From: Bacteroidota bacterium
GTDB taxonomy: Bacteria; Bacteroidota; Bacteroidia; Bacteroidales; Cfx3-03
Length of the DNA: 64,000 nucleotides
Direction of reading: 5' to 3'
Assembly (NCBI GenBank): GCA_013390605.1
Contig: JACAUB010000001.1
Location: 3,185,610 to 3,249,609 of the forward strand
The first letter of the stretch is position 1; every line of letters starts with the position of its first letter. The notes beneath the pieces are model-generated. The model did no database searches. It was not told the origin of the DNA and saw only the letters and a program-made list of their open reading frames with translations. The position numbers and the translations under genes were made by a program. Below are positions 56,065 to 64,000 of the stretch, in pieces.

Positions 56065-57213
56065 ATGAAACAAGAATCATCATTATCAAAAGCGCTACCG
56101 GTATTATTCGGTTTCTTTATCATGGGCTTTGTTGATGTGGTTGGTATTGCTACCAACTATGTAAAACGCGACTTCGACCTGACCGACACTGTGGCTAATC
56201 TTCTACCAATGATGGTATTTCTGTGGTTTGCCGTATTCTCTATCCCGACTGGGTTATTGATGAATAAAATTGGCCGCAAGAAAACCGTAGTTCTAAGTAT
56301 GGCTATTACCTTTCTGGCCATGCTGATTCCACTTTTGGTTTACAAATTCGAGGTAATCCTTGTAGCCTTTGCATTACTTGGTATCGGAAACACCATTTTG
56401 CAGGTTTCTCTTAACCCACTTTTAACAAATGTTGTTCGTGGTGATAAACTGACCAGTAGTTTAACATGGGGACAATTTATAAAAGCCATTGCCTCTTTTC
56501 TGGGCCCCATCATTGCAGGATTTGCAGCAGGTAGCTTAGGAAACTGGAAATTACTCTTCCCTATTTTTGCAGCTGTAACTTTATTATCTACATTCTGGCT
56601 CTATTTCACTCAGATTGACGAAGAACCTACAACAGGAAAGACATCTTCTTTCATTGAATGCATCAGTCTGTTGAAAGATAAAACGATCTTAATGTTTTTT
56701 ATCGGTATTCTTTTTGTGGTAGGTGTTGACGTAGGTTTGAACACTACTATTCCAAAGTTTTTGATAGAACGTTGTGGTATGCCTCTTGAACAAGCTGGGT
56801 TAGGAATTAGTTTGTATTTTATTGCCCGTACACTTGGAGCATTTATAGGAGCAATTCTTCTGGCTAAAATGGCTGCTCGCCAATTCTTTATTGTAAGCAT
56901 GGTGATTGCAATTGCGGCTATGGCAGCAATGCTTTTACTTGGAAGTCAGTGGGCTGTTTTAGCAATGATTTTCATTGTTGGGTTTACAGTAGCGAATGTA
57001 TTCTCAATTATATTCTCTGCTGCATTACAGAAGAAACCAGAACGTGCAAACGAAATTTCCGGTTTAATGATTATGGGTGTATCAGGAGGAGCGATCTTCC
57101 CATTCCTCATGGGTGTTGTATCTGATAAATTTAATCAAGGAGCTTCTTTAATAGTATTGGTTGGTTTACTAGCTTATCTGCTATTACTTGCTTTCAGTCT
57201 TAAAAAAGCATAA
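56065..57213 (+). CDS. Sugar MFS transporter (FHS/FucP-like)
   Basis: A 382-residue permease with about 12 transmembrane helices. The start PVLFGFFIMGFVDVVGIATNYVKRDF, the loop MNKIGRKKTVVLSM and NTILQVSLNPLL are typical of the fucose/glucose/galactose proton symporters (FHS family) of Bacteroidota. The second half begins at about residue 200. Together with the ROK kinase it would form a hexose uptake and phosphorylation pair, taking up products of the surrounding beta-galactosidases and glucosidases. The exact sugar is not determinable by eye. Confidence 0.87.
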   Translation: MKQESSLSKALPVLFGFFIMGFVDVVGIATNYVKRDFDLTDTVANLLPMMVFLWFAVFSIPTGLLMNKIGRKKTVVLSMAITFLAMLIPLLVYKFEVILVAFALLGIGNTILQVSLNPLLTNVVRGDKLTSSLTWGQFIKAIASFLGPIIAGFAAGSLGNWKLLFPIFAAVTLLSTFWLYFTQIDEEPTTGKTSSFIECISLLKDKTILMFFIGILFVVGVDVGLNTTIPKFLIERCGMPLEQAGLGISLYFIARTLGAFIGAILLAKMAARQFFIVSMVIAIAAMAAMLLLGSQWAVLAMIFIVGFTVANVFSIIFSAALQKKPERANEISGLMIMGVSGGAIFPFLMGVVSDKFNQGASLIVLVGLLAYLLLLAFSLKKA

Positions 57214-57242
57214 TTCAATACGATATAAGCGTTTATTATTAT

Positions 57243-57282
57243 AAAAAAGAGCGGTGTTCATATTGTTGAACACCGCTCTTTT
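57243..57282. terminator. Bidirectional terminator between convergent genes
   Basis: AAAAAAGAGCGGTGTTCA (57243-57260) pairs with TGAACACCGCTCTTTT (57267-57282) around a 6-nt loop. It serves the + MFS gene and the - GH2-esterase gene, whose stop is at 57299. Confidence 0.9.
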
Positions 57283-57298
57283 CATATACCACTTGTTT

Positions 57299-60200
57299 CT
57301 ACTTTTGTTTCGGAATAAACTTTTGCTCTAGCAGAAACTGAGTCATCCGATTAAGCGTAGGAAGAAAGTGTGGATTACTAACCGGCCAGTCACATGAATG
57401 GTCGGCACCTTCTACAGGTATTAACTCACAGGTATTTCCAACTTCCTTCATTAAACGTGTAAACTTTTCTGCAACCGCAAAAGGAGTAGTACCATCCTTT
57501 GTGCCACAAGATAAGATAGTAGGTGGCATTCCTTTATGGATTTTAAGAATTGGTGCAAACTCAGGATGCTCTGTAAAAAAAGCAGTCCCAAAACCTTCAC
57601 CCAATACCGGATTATGTAAGACCAAAGCATTAGCTTTCGAACTTATCTTCAAATTCTCTTCTGGCTCATCACCCCCATCAATGGCTGTACAAGCTGCAAT
57701 ATGTCCACCAGCAGATCCACCAGCTACAATAATTTTATTAGGATTAACGCCTAATGCTTTTGCATGAGCCCGAACATACCTTACTGCAGACTTTGCATCA
57801 CGAATACATTCGATAGGACTAGTTCCATGTCGTGATTTAACACGATAATCTGCTGTTATGCCAATAATTCCATGATCACGAAACCATGCAGCATTAGGTA
57901 TTTGTGAATCCACGCTCCCATTTACCCAACCTCCTCCTGTAAAATAGACAATGGCGGGAAGCGGCTTTTTACTACTTCCTTCAGGACGAAGGAGATATAG
58001 ATACATATCTTCTTGTGGACATTTTTTATACAGTATCTTTTCAGCAAGTGCAACAAGTTCTACTCCAGACAATGTATAACTTACATTTGGAAGCTTCATA
58101 AGCGATTGTTTTGAACCTATAACATCGCCAGAAGAAACACTGGTAGTGTTAATCACTATATTTGCCGGTTTCAAATCACCTGATGAAGCTTTTAGAATTA
58201 TCTTACCTTCATTTTGAGCTGACTTTACGACCACCAAACAACGTCCCATCCATGCTTTTCGTTCTGATGACTGATAACTTTCTGTACTTATAGGATTAGC
58301 ATTTCCTACGCCTACAATAGTACCCGGACCTTCAATTTCAAATCTCACCTGATTTTCTGCTTTAGGATTTCTCACTCCTTTTTCGTCTAAAAGCTCAACA
58401 GTGATATAACTCAAATCCTGCCCATCTGCCTTGATTTCACCTCTATCAGCAACCATTTTAATTTGCGATGGTGTCGATGCGCTTTGAAGAACAACTGTAT
58501 TCACAGGTTTATTTACACTATAACCTATTGCTTTAAGTTCACCGGCCTGATAAGGAACATTCCAAATAGCTTTGAATTCTGTTGAACGATCAGTTTTCTT
58601 TTTCCCTAGTGACTTATTATTTAAAAACAATTCAACCTCCTCACATGAAGAATAGACGCTCACTTCTAATGGATTATTTTCATAACCGCCCCAATTCCAA
58701 TCAGCAACAGCATCTAGCCAATGCCATTTACTCCATGGTTGTCGGTTTATATTTTCTTCGAAAGAGGGTTTAGGAGGCTTAACAAACAACGAGAGTTGAT
58801 TGCTTTTCCACAAAGCATCACGGTAAAATGACTGTGCACGTTTCCATCCACAAATATCAATATCGCCACAAAACGCAAGATTCCATGGGTAGAAATTCTG
58901 TTCCTGAAAATATCCTCGCCATCCAATACTGGCTTCGCCAATATAATCGAAAGCCGTCCATACAAAATCGCCAATCAACCAAGGATGATCCTTGACATCC
59001 ATCCAGCTTTTAAAAGCCTCGAGGGGATACGATTCCGTTTGTACCATAATACGAGTTGGAATACGGGCATGGTCAATATTAAATATATCATCCTTATTAT
59101 GATCACCTCCTGACCCATAATTATATCCAGCAATATTTAAAGCTGAAAAGAATGGGTCTTTATCAGGACTCAAACTATTTACAGCGGCTGTTACATTTCG
59201 TGATGGATCAGTTTTCCGAACAAAATCAGCTAATATATGTGCAGTCTTTACAACTTCGGGGGCAGTCATCCATGGAATTTCATTACCAATACTCCATAAA
59301 ATGATTGAAGGATGATTTACATCTCGGTGTATCATACTTTCTATGTCACTTTGCCAATTTTTCTCAAAATAATTATGATAGTCATTTGGATTTTTTCCTT
59401 CCATCCACATATCAAAAGCTTCATCAATAACCATCATACCCAATCGATCGCAGGCATCGAGAAAGGCTGGTGCAGGAGGATTATGCGAACATCGGATAGC
59501 ATTAAACCCACTGGATTTCAGCAACTCAACACGACGTTCTTCAGCTCTATCATAAGATTTAGAACCCAGAGGCCCATTATCATTATGATAACAACCTCCT
59601 TTAAGTTTTAAAATCTTTCCATTCAATTGAAAGCCATTAACTACATCAAATTGAAGTGTACGAATTCCAAATTTAGTTACTACACGATCAACTAACAGAG
59701 TTCCTGCATACACCTCATTGATAGCCGTATAGAGAATCGGCGTTTCAGGCGACCATAACTCAGGATTCTTAACCAAAACATCTTGCATAAATTCTGAAAG
59801 GCCTTCCTTTTCTATCGTCTGTTCTGATTCTGTTTTATTTGTTTCCGTGCCCTTAGCATTTAGAATGCGTGTCACCAATCTAACCTTTAGCGTATTATCT
59901 GATAGATTATTAACTTTCGTATTGATATGAACACTCGCCGAACCTGTATTTACATTAGACGAAGTAATACTAGTTCCCCATTGCGCAACATGAACCGGAT
60001 CAAGTACTTTTAACCAAACATGTCGATAGATACCTGAACCAGAGTACCAACGGCTATTTTCTCCCTCATTTCGAACCTTAACCACTAAAACATTTTTCTT
60101 TCCAAACTTCACGTTCCTGGTAATATCAAACCAAAACGAAGAGTATCCATATGGGTGACTTCCCAATGAAATACCGTTGATCCATATTTCAGGATTCATA

Positions 60201-60550
60201 TAGATGCCATCAAATTGAACTACAATACGTTTTGTCTGTACATTTTCAGGTATTACAAATGACTTTCGATACCAACCTGTACCTCCCGTTGTAAACCCTC
60301 CATTTGCCTGACTTATTGCATCCCGATTGAAAGGAGAATCCGTTCCTGGTAAATTTTCAATACTCCAGTCGTGTGGAAGATCAACAACACGCCATTGAGA
60401 ATCATCGAAGCCAGGATTTTCAGCACTTTGTGCCCCTCCCCGATGAAATCGCCAATCCGAATCAAAATGATTGATGCCGGTTTCAATGTTTTGCGCCATT
60501 ATGCTAATGAAGCCTAGTATACCGACACATAGAAGTAATAGTTTTTTCAT
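57299..60550 (-). CDS. Secreted GH2 glycosidase fused to a C-terminal alpha/beta-hydrolase esterase
   Basis: A 1083-residue two-enzyme protein with signal peptide MKKLLLLCVGILGFISIMAQ. Residues about 22-290 are the GH2 sugar-binding and Ig-like domains, followed by a TIM barrel with acid/base Glu424 in WSIGNEIPW and the likely nucleophile Glu in MVQTESYPLEAF. A DUF4982/Ig-like part follows (about 640-830). The C-terminal 250 residues are an alpha/beta hydrolase: oxyanion region YFTGGGW, nucleophile Ser946 in GGSAGGH, and a late Asp/His in DGTTPF and GADHSCDW. The esterase may remove acetyl or feruloyl groups so that the GH2 can act. It lies 31 nt after the beta-helix gene, in one operon. Confidence 0.9.
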   Translation of the reverse strand: MKKLLLLCVGILGFISIMAQNIETGINHFDSDWRFHRGGAQSAENPGFDDSQWRVVDLPHDWSIENLPGTDSPFNRDAISQANGGFTTGGTGWYRKSFVIPENVQTKRIVVQFDGIYMNPEIWINGISLGSHPYGYSSFWFDITRNVKFGKKNVLVVKVRNEGENSRWYSGSGIYRHVWLKVLDPVHVAQWGTSITSSNVNTGSASVHINTKVNNLSDNTLKVRLVTRILNAKGTETNKTESEQTIEKEGLSEFMQDVLVKNPELWSPETPILYTAINEVYAGTLLVDRVVTKFGIRTLQFDVVNGFQLNGKILKLKGGCYHNDNGPLGSKSYDRAEERRVELLKSSGFNAIRCSHNPPAPAFLDACDRLGMMVIDEAFDMWMEGKNPNDYHNYFEKNWQSDIESMIHRDVNHPSIILWSIGNEIPWMTAPEVVKTAHILADFVRKTDPSRNVTAAVNSLSPDKDPFFSALNIAGYNYGSGGDHNKDDIFNIDHARIPTRIMVQTESYPLEAFKSWMDVKDHPWLIGDFVWTAFDYIGEASIGWRGYFQEQNFYPWNLAFCGDIDICGWKRAQSFYRDALWKSNQLSLFVKPPKPSFEENINRQPWSKWHWLDAVADWNWGGYENNPLEVSVYSSCEEVELFLNNKSLGKKKTDRSTEFKAIWNVPYQAGELKAIGYSVNKPVNTVVLQSASTPSQIKMVADRGEIKADGQDLSYITVELLDEKGVRNPKAENQVRFEIEGPGTIVGVGNANPISTESYQSSERKAWMGRCLVVVKSAQNEGKIILKASSGDLKPANIVINTTSVSSGDVIGSKQSLMKLPNVSYTLSGVELVALAEKILYKKCPQEDMYLYLLRPEGSSKKPLPAIVYFTGGGWVNGSVDSQIPNAAWFRDHGIIGITADYRVKSRHGTSPIECIRDAKSAVRYVRAHAKALGVNPNKIIVAGGSAGGHIAACTAIDGGDEPEENLKISSKANALVLHNPVLGEGFGTAFFTEHPEFAPILKIHKGMPPTILSCGTKDGTTPFAVAEKFTRLMKEVGNTCELIPVEGADHSCDWPVSNPHFLPTLNRMTQFLLEQKFIPKQK

Positions 60551-60581
60551 TTTACACGAGAACCTTTAATTATTAAATAAA

Positions 60582-62138
60582 TTATTTCAACTCATGAATC
60601 CCCGGCTCAGTTGCGCTACCAATGAGAGACGGATTACCATAAAAATCGTTAGGAGCATTAACAATGTTATACAATGCTTTAATATCTATACCAAGGTCTA
60701 TTACGGGAGAATCATTTTGCAACTTAAAACCTGCTAGCGAATTAAGCTGATATGGATCAATAATATGAGTAATAAAAGGTCCTTTCAATAGTGGATCGAT
60801 TTGTGCTCCTCGTATTTTCCCTTCTAATTTTTCCTGACCCGTTGCATTTGCCCAGTCAGCAAGATTATCGTAGCCTCTGAACTTTATGGTATTACCTTTT
60901 ACATTCCACCAGATATTACCTAAAAACGTTTCACCAGATGTAGGACCGCTGACAACTTCATCCTTTCCTATAAAGATATTATTAGAAAAAATGAACTTAC
61001 TATTCTTACTTTGGGCATCAAACCTTACTGCCGGGACAACATCGTTATAAACAAAATTATTATAAACCTGGCCTTTGCTTAGATCTGTACTATCAGTAGA
61101 TGAATTCCAAATCAAGAATCCGGCTGCCCCCGAAGTCTTCTGCCCATCATTCACACTAATGCAATAGCGCACAGCATTATTCACCCATTTTGAGGCTCCC
61201 CAATATTGAAATAAGCCATAACCCGATCCCTGATTATCATAAGATAAACAATATTGAATCATTGAGTTGGTCATACCACCGTCAAGATCAAATCCTCCAC
61301 CATCAGAAGCGCCCTCCTGTGTTTTATTACCATAAGCAATACAGTATTGAATGATGACATGATCAGACTCATAGGCCCAAATACCTACAGGTCCATTTCC
61401 TTTACGAGGCATATCCCATCCATTATTTGTTGCAGTACAATGATCTATTAATACACTATCAGAACAGCCGACTAGAATACCATTTCCACTGTGGTTGGTA
61501 AGATTTGTAGGATCTCCGGCATTATTGTCAGCCTTACAGTCTTTAATTAAAATATTTCTTGATTTAGCTCTAGTGCCTGAAACGCAAATACCGCAGAATC
61601 CATTATCCTTTGCATATACTTTCAATATCTGAGAGTTCCTACAATTATTTAATTCGATCCCTGACTTCTGAAATCCCTCAGTAATTACCTTTTCGATAAT
61701 GACACCGTTAGCAGATTCAACAAAAATCCCATTCGTTGTGTTTCCATCTTTTCTACCGGCGCCCTTTACATTTATATTCTTTATTGTTAAATAGTTACTC
61801 TTAATAAGTATTGCCTCTTTTAAATTTCCGTTTATCTGCGCAATTCCTTTACCATAACTGGAAATTAAAATTGGATTTTCTTTGGTTCCGCTTTCATCTG
61901 AATTTAAAATTAAAGTACCCGAAAATGATGCCCCCCCTTCCAGAAAAACAAATGATCCCGGTTTCAAATGAATACCGTTTATTTTCTCAATTGTTTTAAA
62001 TGGCTTTGCTTTAGTACCTGGATTTGTATCCTTACCCTTAACACTAACATAATAACTGATGCTATTCTGTGCCTGAACAAAGTGTATAACAAACAAACAT
62101 ATGCAAAATGCAAAAAGTATAATATATCTGTTTTTCAT
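60582..62138 (-). CDS. Secreted right-handed parallel beta-helix protein
   Basis: A 518-residue protein with a signal peptide (to FVQAQ). The N-terminus ISYYVSVKGKDTNPGTKAKPFKTI is the DUF1565-type start of secreted beta-helix proteins. Many successive rungs follow (LTIKNINVKGAG, GIFVESANGVIIEKVITEG, GIELNNCRNSQILKVYAKDNG, GIWAYESDHVIIQYCIAYGN), as in polysaccharide lyases and pectinase-like enzymes. I see no diagnostic catalytic triad, so whether it is a lyase, hydrolase or binding protein is open. It precedes the GH2-esterase in the operon, which points to action on the same polysaccharide. Confidence 0.82.
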   Translation of the reverse strand: MKNRYIILFAFCICLFVIHFVQAQNSISYYVSVKGKDTNPGTKAKPFKTIEKINGIHLKPGSFVFLEGGASFSGTLILNSDESGTKENPILISSYGKGIAQINGNLKEAILIKSNYLTIKNINVKGAGRKDGNTTNGIFVESANGVIIEKVITEGFQKSGIELNNCRNSQILKVYAKDNGFCGICVSGTRAKSRNILIKDCKADNNAGDPTNLTNHSGNGILVGCSDSVLIDHCTATNNGWDMPRKGNGPVGIWAYESDHVIIQYCIAYGNKTQEGASDGGGFDLDGGMTNSMIQYCLSYDNQGSGYGLFQYWGASKWVNNAVRYCISVNDGQKTSGAAGFLIWNSSTDSTDLSKGQVYNNFVYNDVVPAVRFDAQSKNSKFIFSNNIFIGKDEVVSGPTSGETFLGNIWWNVKGNTIKFRGYDNLADWANATGQEKLEGKIRGAQIDPLLKGPFITHIIDPYQLNSLAGFKLQNDSPVIDLGIDIKALYNIVNAPNDFYGNPSLIGSATEPGIHELK

Positions 62139-62685
62139 AGCATTCTTAATTTGATTAACCGCTTCTTATTACCACATTTTTATCCTTTTGTATACGGGTG
62201 AGTCAGTATAGGTTTCCAAATTTATGAGACATTCCATTGCTTACCGTAAAAAAGCAATATAAAAGCTAATAACAGATTTCACGCATTGATTTAGAATTTG
62301 TGATAACAGAAGTGGATTCTAAAAATTAATTTCTTCATAAATTCTCAAAAGAAACGACTAACTCAGTGTCATATCTTTCGAAAGTCAGTTATAAAAGTAC
62401 AATTTAATTTTATTAGAAAACAACATAAACGAATCAAAATATTGAAAAGATTTTATAACTATCGAAATACTCTTTAATGACTCCCCGATACCTCCCCTTT
62501 GTCCCGCACTGGTTTTGTAGCTTATTGGTACCTAACAGGTATCTGTCAGGCATATAGCGAACGGAGTAGATACCTGTCATCTATAGAGAAAGGGTACTGT
62601 ATATACGGGTGTAATGAGAGTTATCGATCATGATTCTCACAATTATCAAAAAATCATCTATTGGCATTCATAGATTTGTAAAAGC
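62139..62685. other. Upstream region of the beta-helix operon with an inverted repeat
   Basis: No gene is seen. On the - strand TAAATTTG (62224-62217) matches the -7 consensus, but no -33 TTTG is at the right distance. Around 62480-62620 the sequence is less AT-rich and holds ACAGGTATCT (62535-62544) with its complement AGATACCTGT (62568-62577), a 10-bp stem with a 23-nt loop. The remainder is featureless. Confidence 0.5.
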
Positions 62686-62732
62686 AAAAAACTCAACAGA
62701 ATTTGGATACAATCCACTTCTGTTGAGTTTTT
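62686..62732 (-). terminator. Terminator after the LacI-family gene
   Basis: AAAAACTCAACAGAA pairs with TTCTGTTGAGTTTTT around a 16-nt loop, 27 nt after the LacI stop on the - strand, with T-runs on both strands. Confidence 0.8.
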
Positions 62733-62758
62733 CACACCCTATATATACGTATATATTT

Positions 62759-63778
62759 TCAGTAAATCGGCACCGTTGAATTCCGAATGACCAGATTTGT
62801 GCTCAGAACTATCGTTTCATGATCAATCCAATTATCAGTCTTTAATTTTCGCATCAATAATTCCATTGACCGCCGTCCCATCACATCACCCGGTTGAGAA
62901 ACAGTAGTCAACATCGGATCGAACATATGAGCTATATCTTCATCGCCAAAACCAACAACCGCAACTTGTTCGGGAACACTAAATCCGCGTGCTTTAAGTG
63001 TTTTTATAACGCCAATAGCAGTAAAGTCGTTAACTGTAAAGATAGCATCAAAAACAGTCCCTTGATCAACTAACTGGTTAACACCATGAATTCCCTTATA
63101 GAAGTTATCTGCATGAATAATCAACTCATCATCCAACTCTATACCATAATCCTCCAAAGCCTGTTTGTATCCATTGAACCTATTTTTTCCAATCAGTCGA
63201 TTCTGGGGACCTGAAAAGTGTACAATTTTACGTTTTCCCGTCTTAATCAGATGCTCAACTGCAGAATAGGCGCCCCCAAAATCATCAATCACAACATAGT
63301 CAGACTCATAATCCTCAATGGTCCGATCAAAAAACACAATTGGAATACCCTCTTCTTCCAATTTTCTAAAATGATCGTAATCTGAAGTTTCTTTTGCTAC
63401 TGATACCAACAAGCCATCTATACGACCATCCATAAATGCATTAACTGCAGCTACCTCATTATCGTACTGCTCATTTGTTTGGCTTACCATAATATTATAT
63501 CCATTTTTACTTGCTACATCCTGTATACCACTAATAACAGAAGAAAAGAAAAAATGAACGATTTCTGGTATGATCACTCCAACTACATTACTTCGCCTAT
63601 TTTTCAAGCTAAGTGCTATCGCATTAGGTTTATATCTTAATTTGATAGCCAGCTCATTTACCAACCGTTTAGTATCAGGACTAATATCTGGATGATCTTT
63701 TAGTGCACGCGAAACAGTTGAAGGTGAAATTCCTAGTTCGCGTGCAATATCCTTTATTGTAGCTGGATGATTTTTCAT
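62759..63778 (-). CDS. LacI-family transcriptional regulator
   Basis: A 339-residue repressor-type regulator. The N-terminal helix-turn-helix is TIKDIARELGISPSTVSRALKDHPDIS, with the hinge helix KPNAIALSLKNRRSNVVGV. The C-terminal sugar-binding domain is of the periplasmic-binding-protein type (GVIIPEIVHFFFSSVISGIQD, then DGLLVSVAKETSDYD, VIDDFGGAYSAVEHLI and GFGDEDIAHMF). It binds a sugar or sugar phosphate and controls nearby operons. Candidate sites in the window are the CAAACGTTTG elements at 18794 and 35913; this link is untested. Its own promoter lies in the AT-rich 63779-64000, where I could not define boxes. Confidence 0.93.
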   Translation of the reverse strand: MKNHPATIKDIARELGISPSTVSRALKDHPDISPDTKRLVNELAIKLRYKPNAIALSLKNRRSNVVGVIIPEIVHFFFSSVISGIQDVASKNGYNIMVSQTNEQYDNEVAAVNAFMDGRIDGLLVSVAKETSDYDHFRKLEEEGIPIVFFDRTIEDYESDYVVIDDFGGAYSAVEHLIKTGKRKIVHFSGPQNRLIGKNRFNGYKQALEDYGIELDDELIIHADNFYKGIHGVNQLVDQGTVFDAIFTVNDFTAIGVIKTLKARGFSVPEQVAVVGFGDEDIAHMFDPMLTTVSQPGDVMGRRSMELLMRKLKTDNWIDHETIVLSTNLVIRNSTVPIY

Positions 63779-64000
63779 AGAAAAAACAGATTGAGATATA
63801 TTAAGTAACTGGGTGGTTAAATATACGAATAATTCTTGAAATCAATCAAATTTTGAACAAAACGAAATCCCATTTTTTTGTATTAAATAATAAAAAATAA
63901 AACTATTAAAAAAAGATAACTAAATGTTTTTTTGGATAAAATATTCAGTTACGATATTTATTCACTGCTTAACTTATTATTAACAAATATTTTACACCAT

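Overview
The window is from a member of the Bacteroidota, most likely an anaerobic or facultative Bacteroidales-type polysaccharide degrader. The signs are SusC/SusD outer-membrane pairs, an ECF sigma/FecR pair, many secreted glycosidases with signal peptides or lipoboxes, Bacteroidota promoters of the form TTTG-N19-TAnnTTTG, and RpoB/RpoC sequences of Bacteroidota type. I cannot name a genus. The DNA is AT-rich, with one conspicuously GC-richer gene (bglX).

Region 1 (1-14,670, all + strand) is housekeeping: the 3' end of a tyrosine recombinase, a ribosome hibernation factor, tRNA-Thr(TGT)/Tyr/Gly/Thr(GGT), tuf, tRNA-Trp, secE, nusG, rplK, rplA, rplJ, rplL, rpoB, rpoC and a small DUF3467 gene. 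The four tRNAs before tuf have the same order as thrU-tyrU-glyT-thrT-tufB of Escherichia coli. Strong hairpins sit in the rplL-rpoB and rpoB-rpoC gaps.

Region 2 (14,700-26,950) is accessory: a DUF4136 lipoprotein and a beta-barrel protein (+), a secreted GH95-like enzyme (-), a lipoprotein GH13 amylase (+), a PQQ-type beta-propeller protein (-), two tandem secreted erythromycin-esterase-like paralogues (-), and a decayed secreted-protein gene (-).

Region 3 (26,950-35,811, - strand) is a maltodextrin system. Read in transcription order it encodes an MFS maltose-type transporter, beta-phosphoglucomutase, a GH65 maltose phosphorylase, a periplasmic SusA-like GH13 and a lipoprotein GH13. Maltodextrin would be trimmed outside the cytoplasm, maltose imported and phosphorolysed, and beta-glucose-1-phosphate converted to glucose-6-phosphate. 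A 24-bp sequence containing CAAACGTTTG occurs both upstream of this operon and at the start of the distant + strand GH13 gene, so the two may share a regulator.

Region 4 (36,150-46,441, - strand) is a complete ECF sigma - FecR - SusC (with STN domain) - SusD - small lipoprotein locus. Its only enzyme is a metallophosphoesterase fused to a beta-propeller, with no glycosidase. This is the most unusual locus in the window.

Region 5 (47,350-63,778) is again sugar-related: GH3 beta-glucosidase (-), GH2 beta-galactosidase (+), cysteate synthase (+, probable first step of sulfonolipid synthesis), a ROK sugar kinase and sugar MFS transporter (+), a GH2-esterase fusion with a right-handed beta-helix protein (- operon), and a LacI-family regulator (-).
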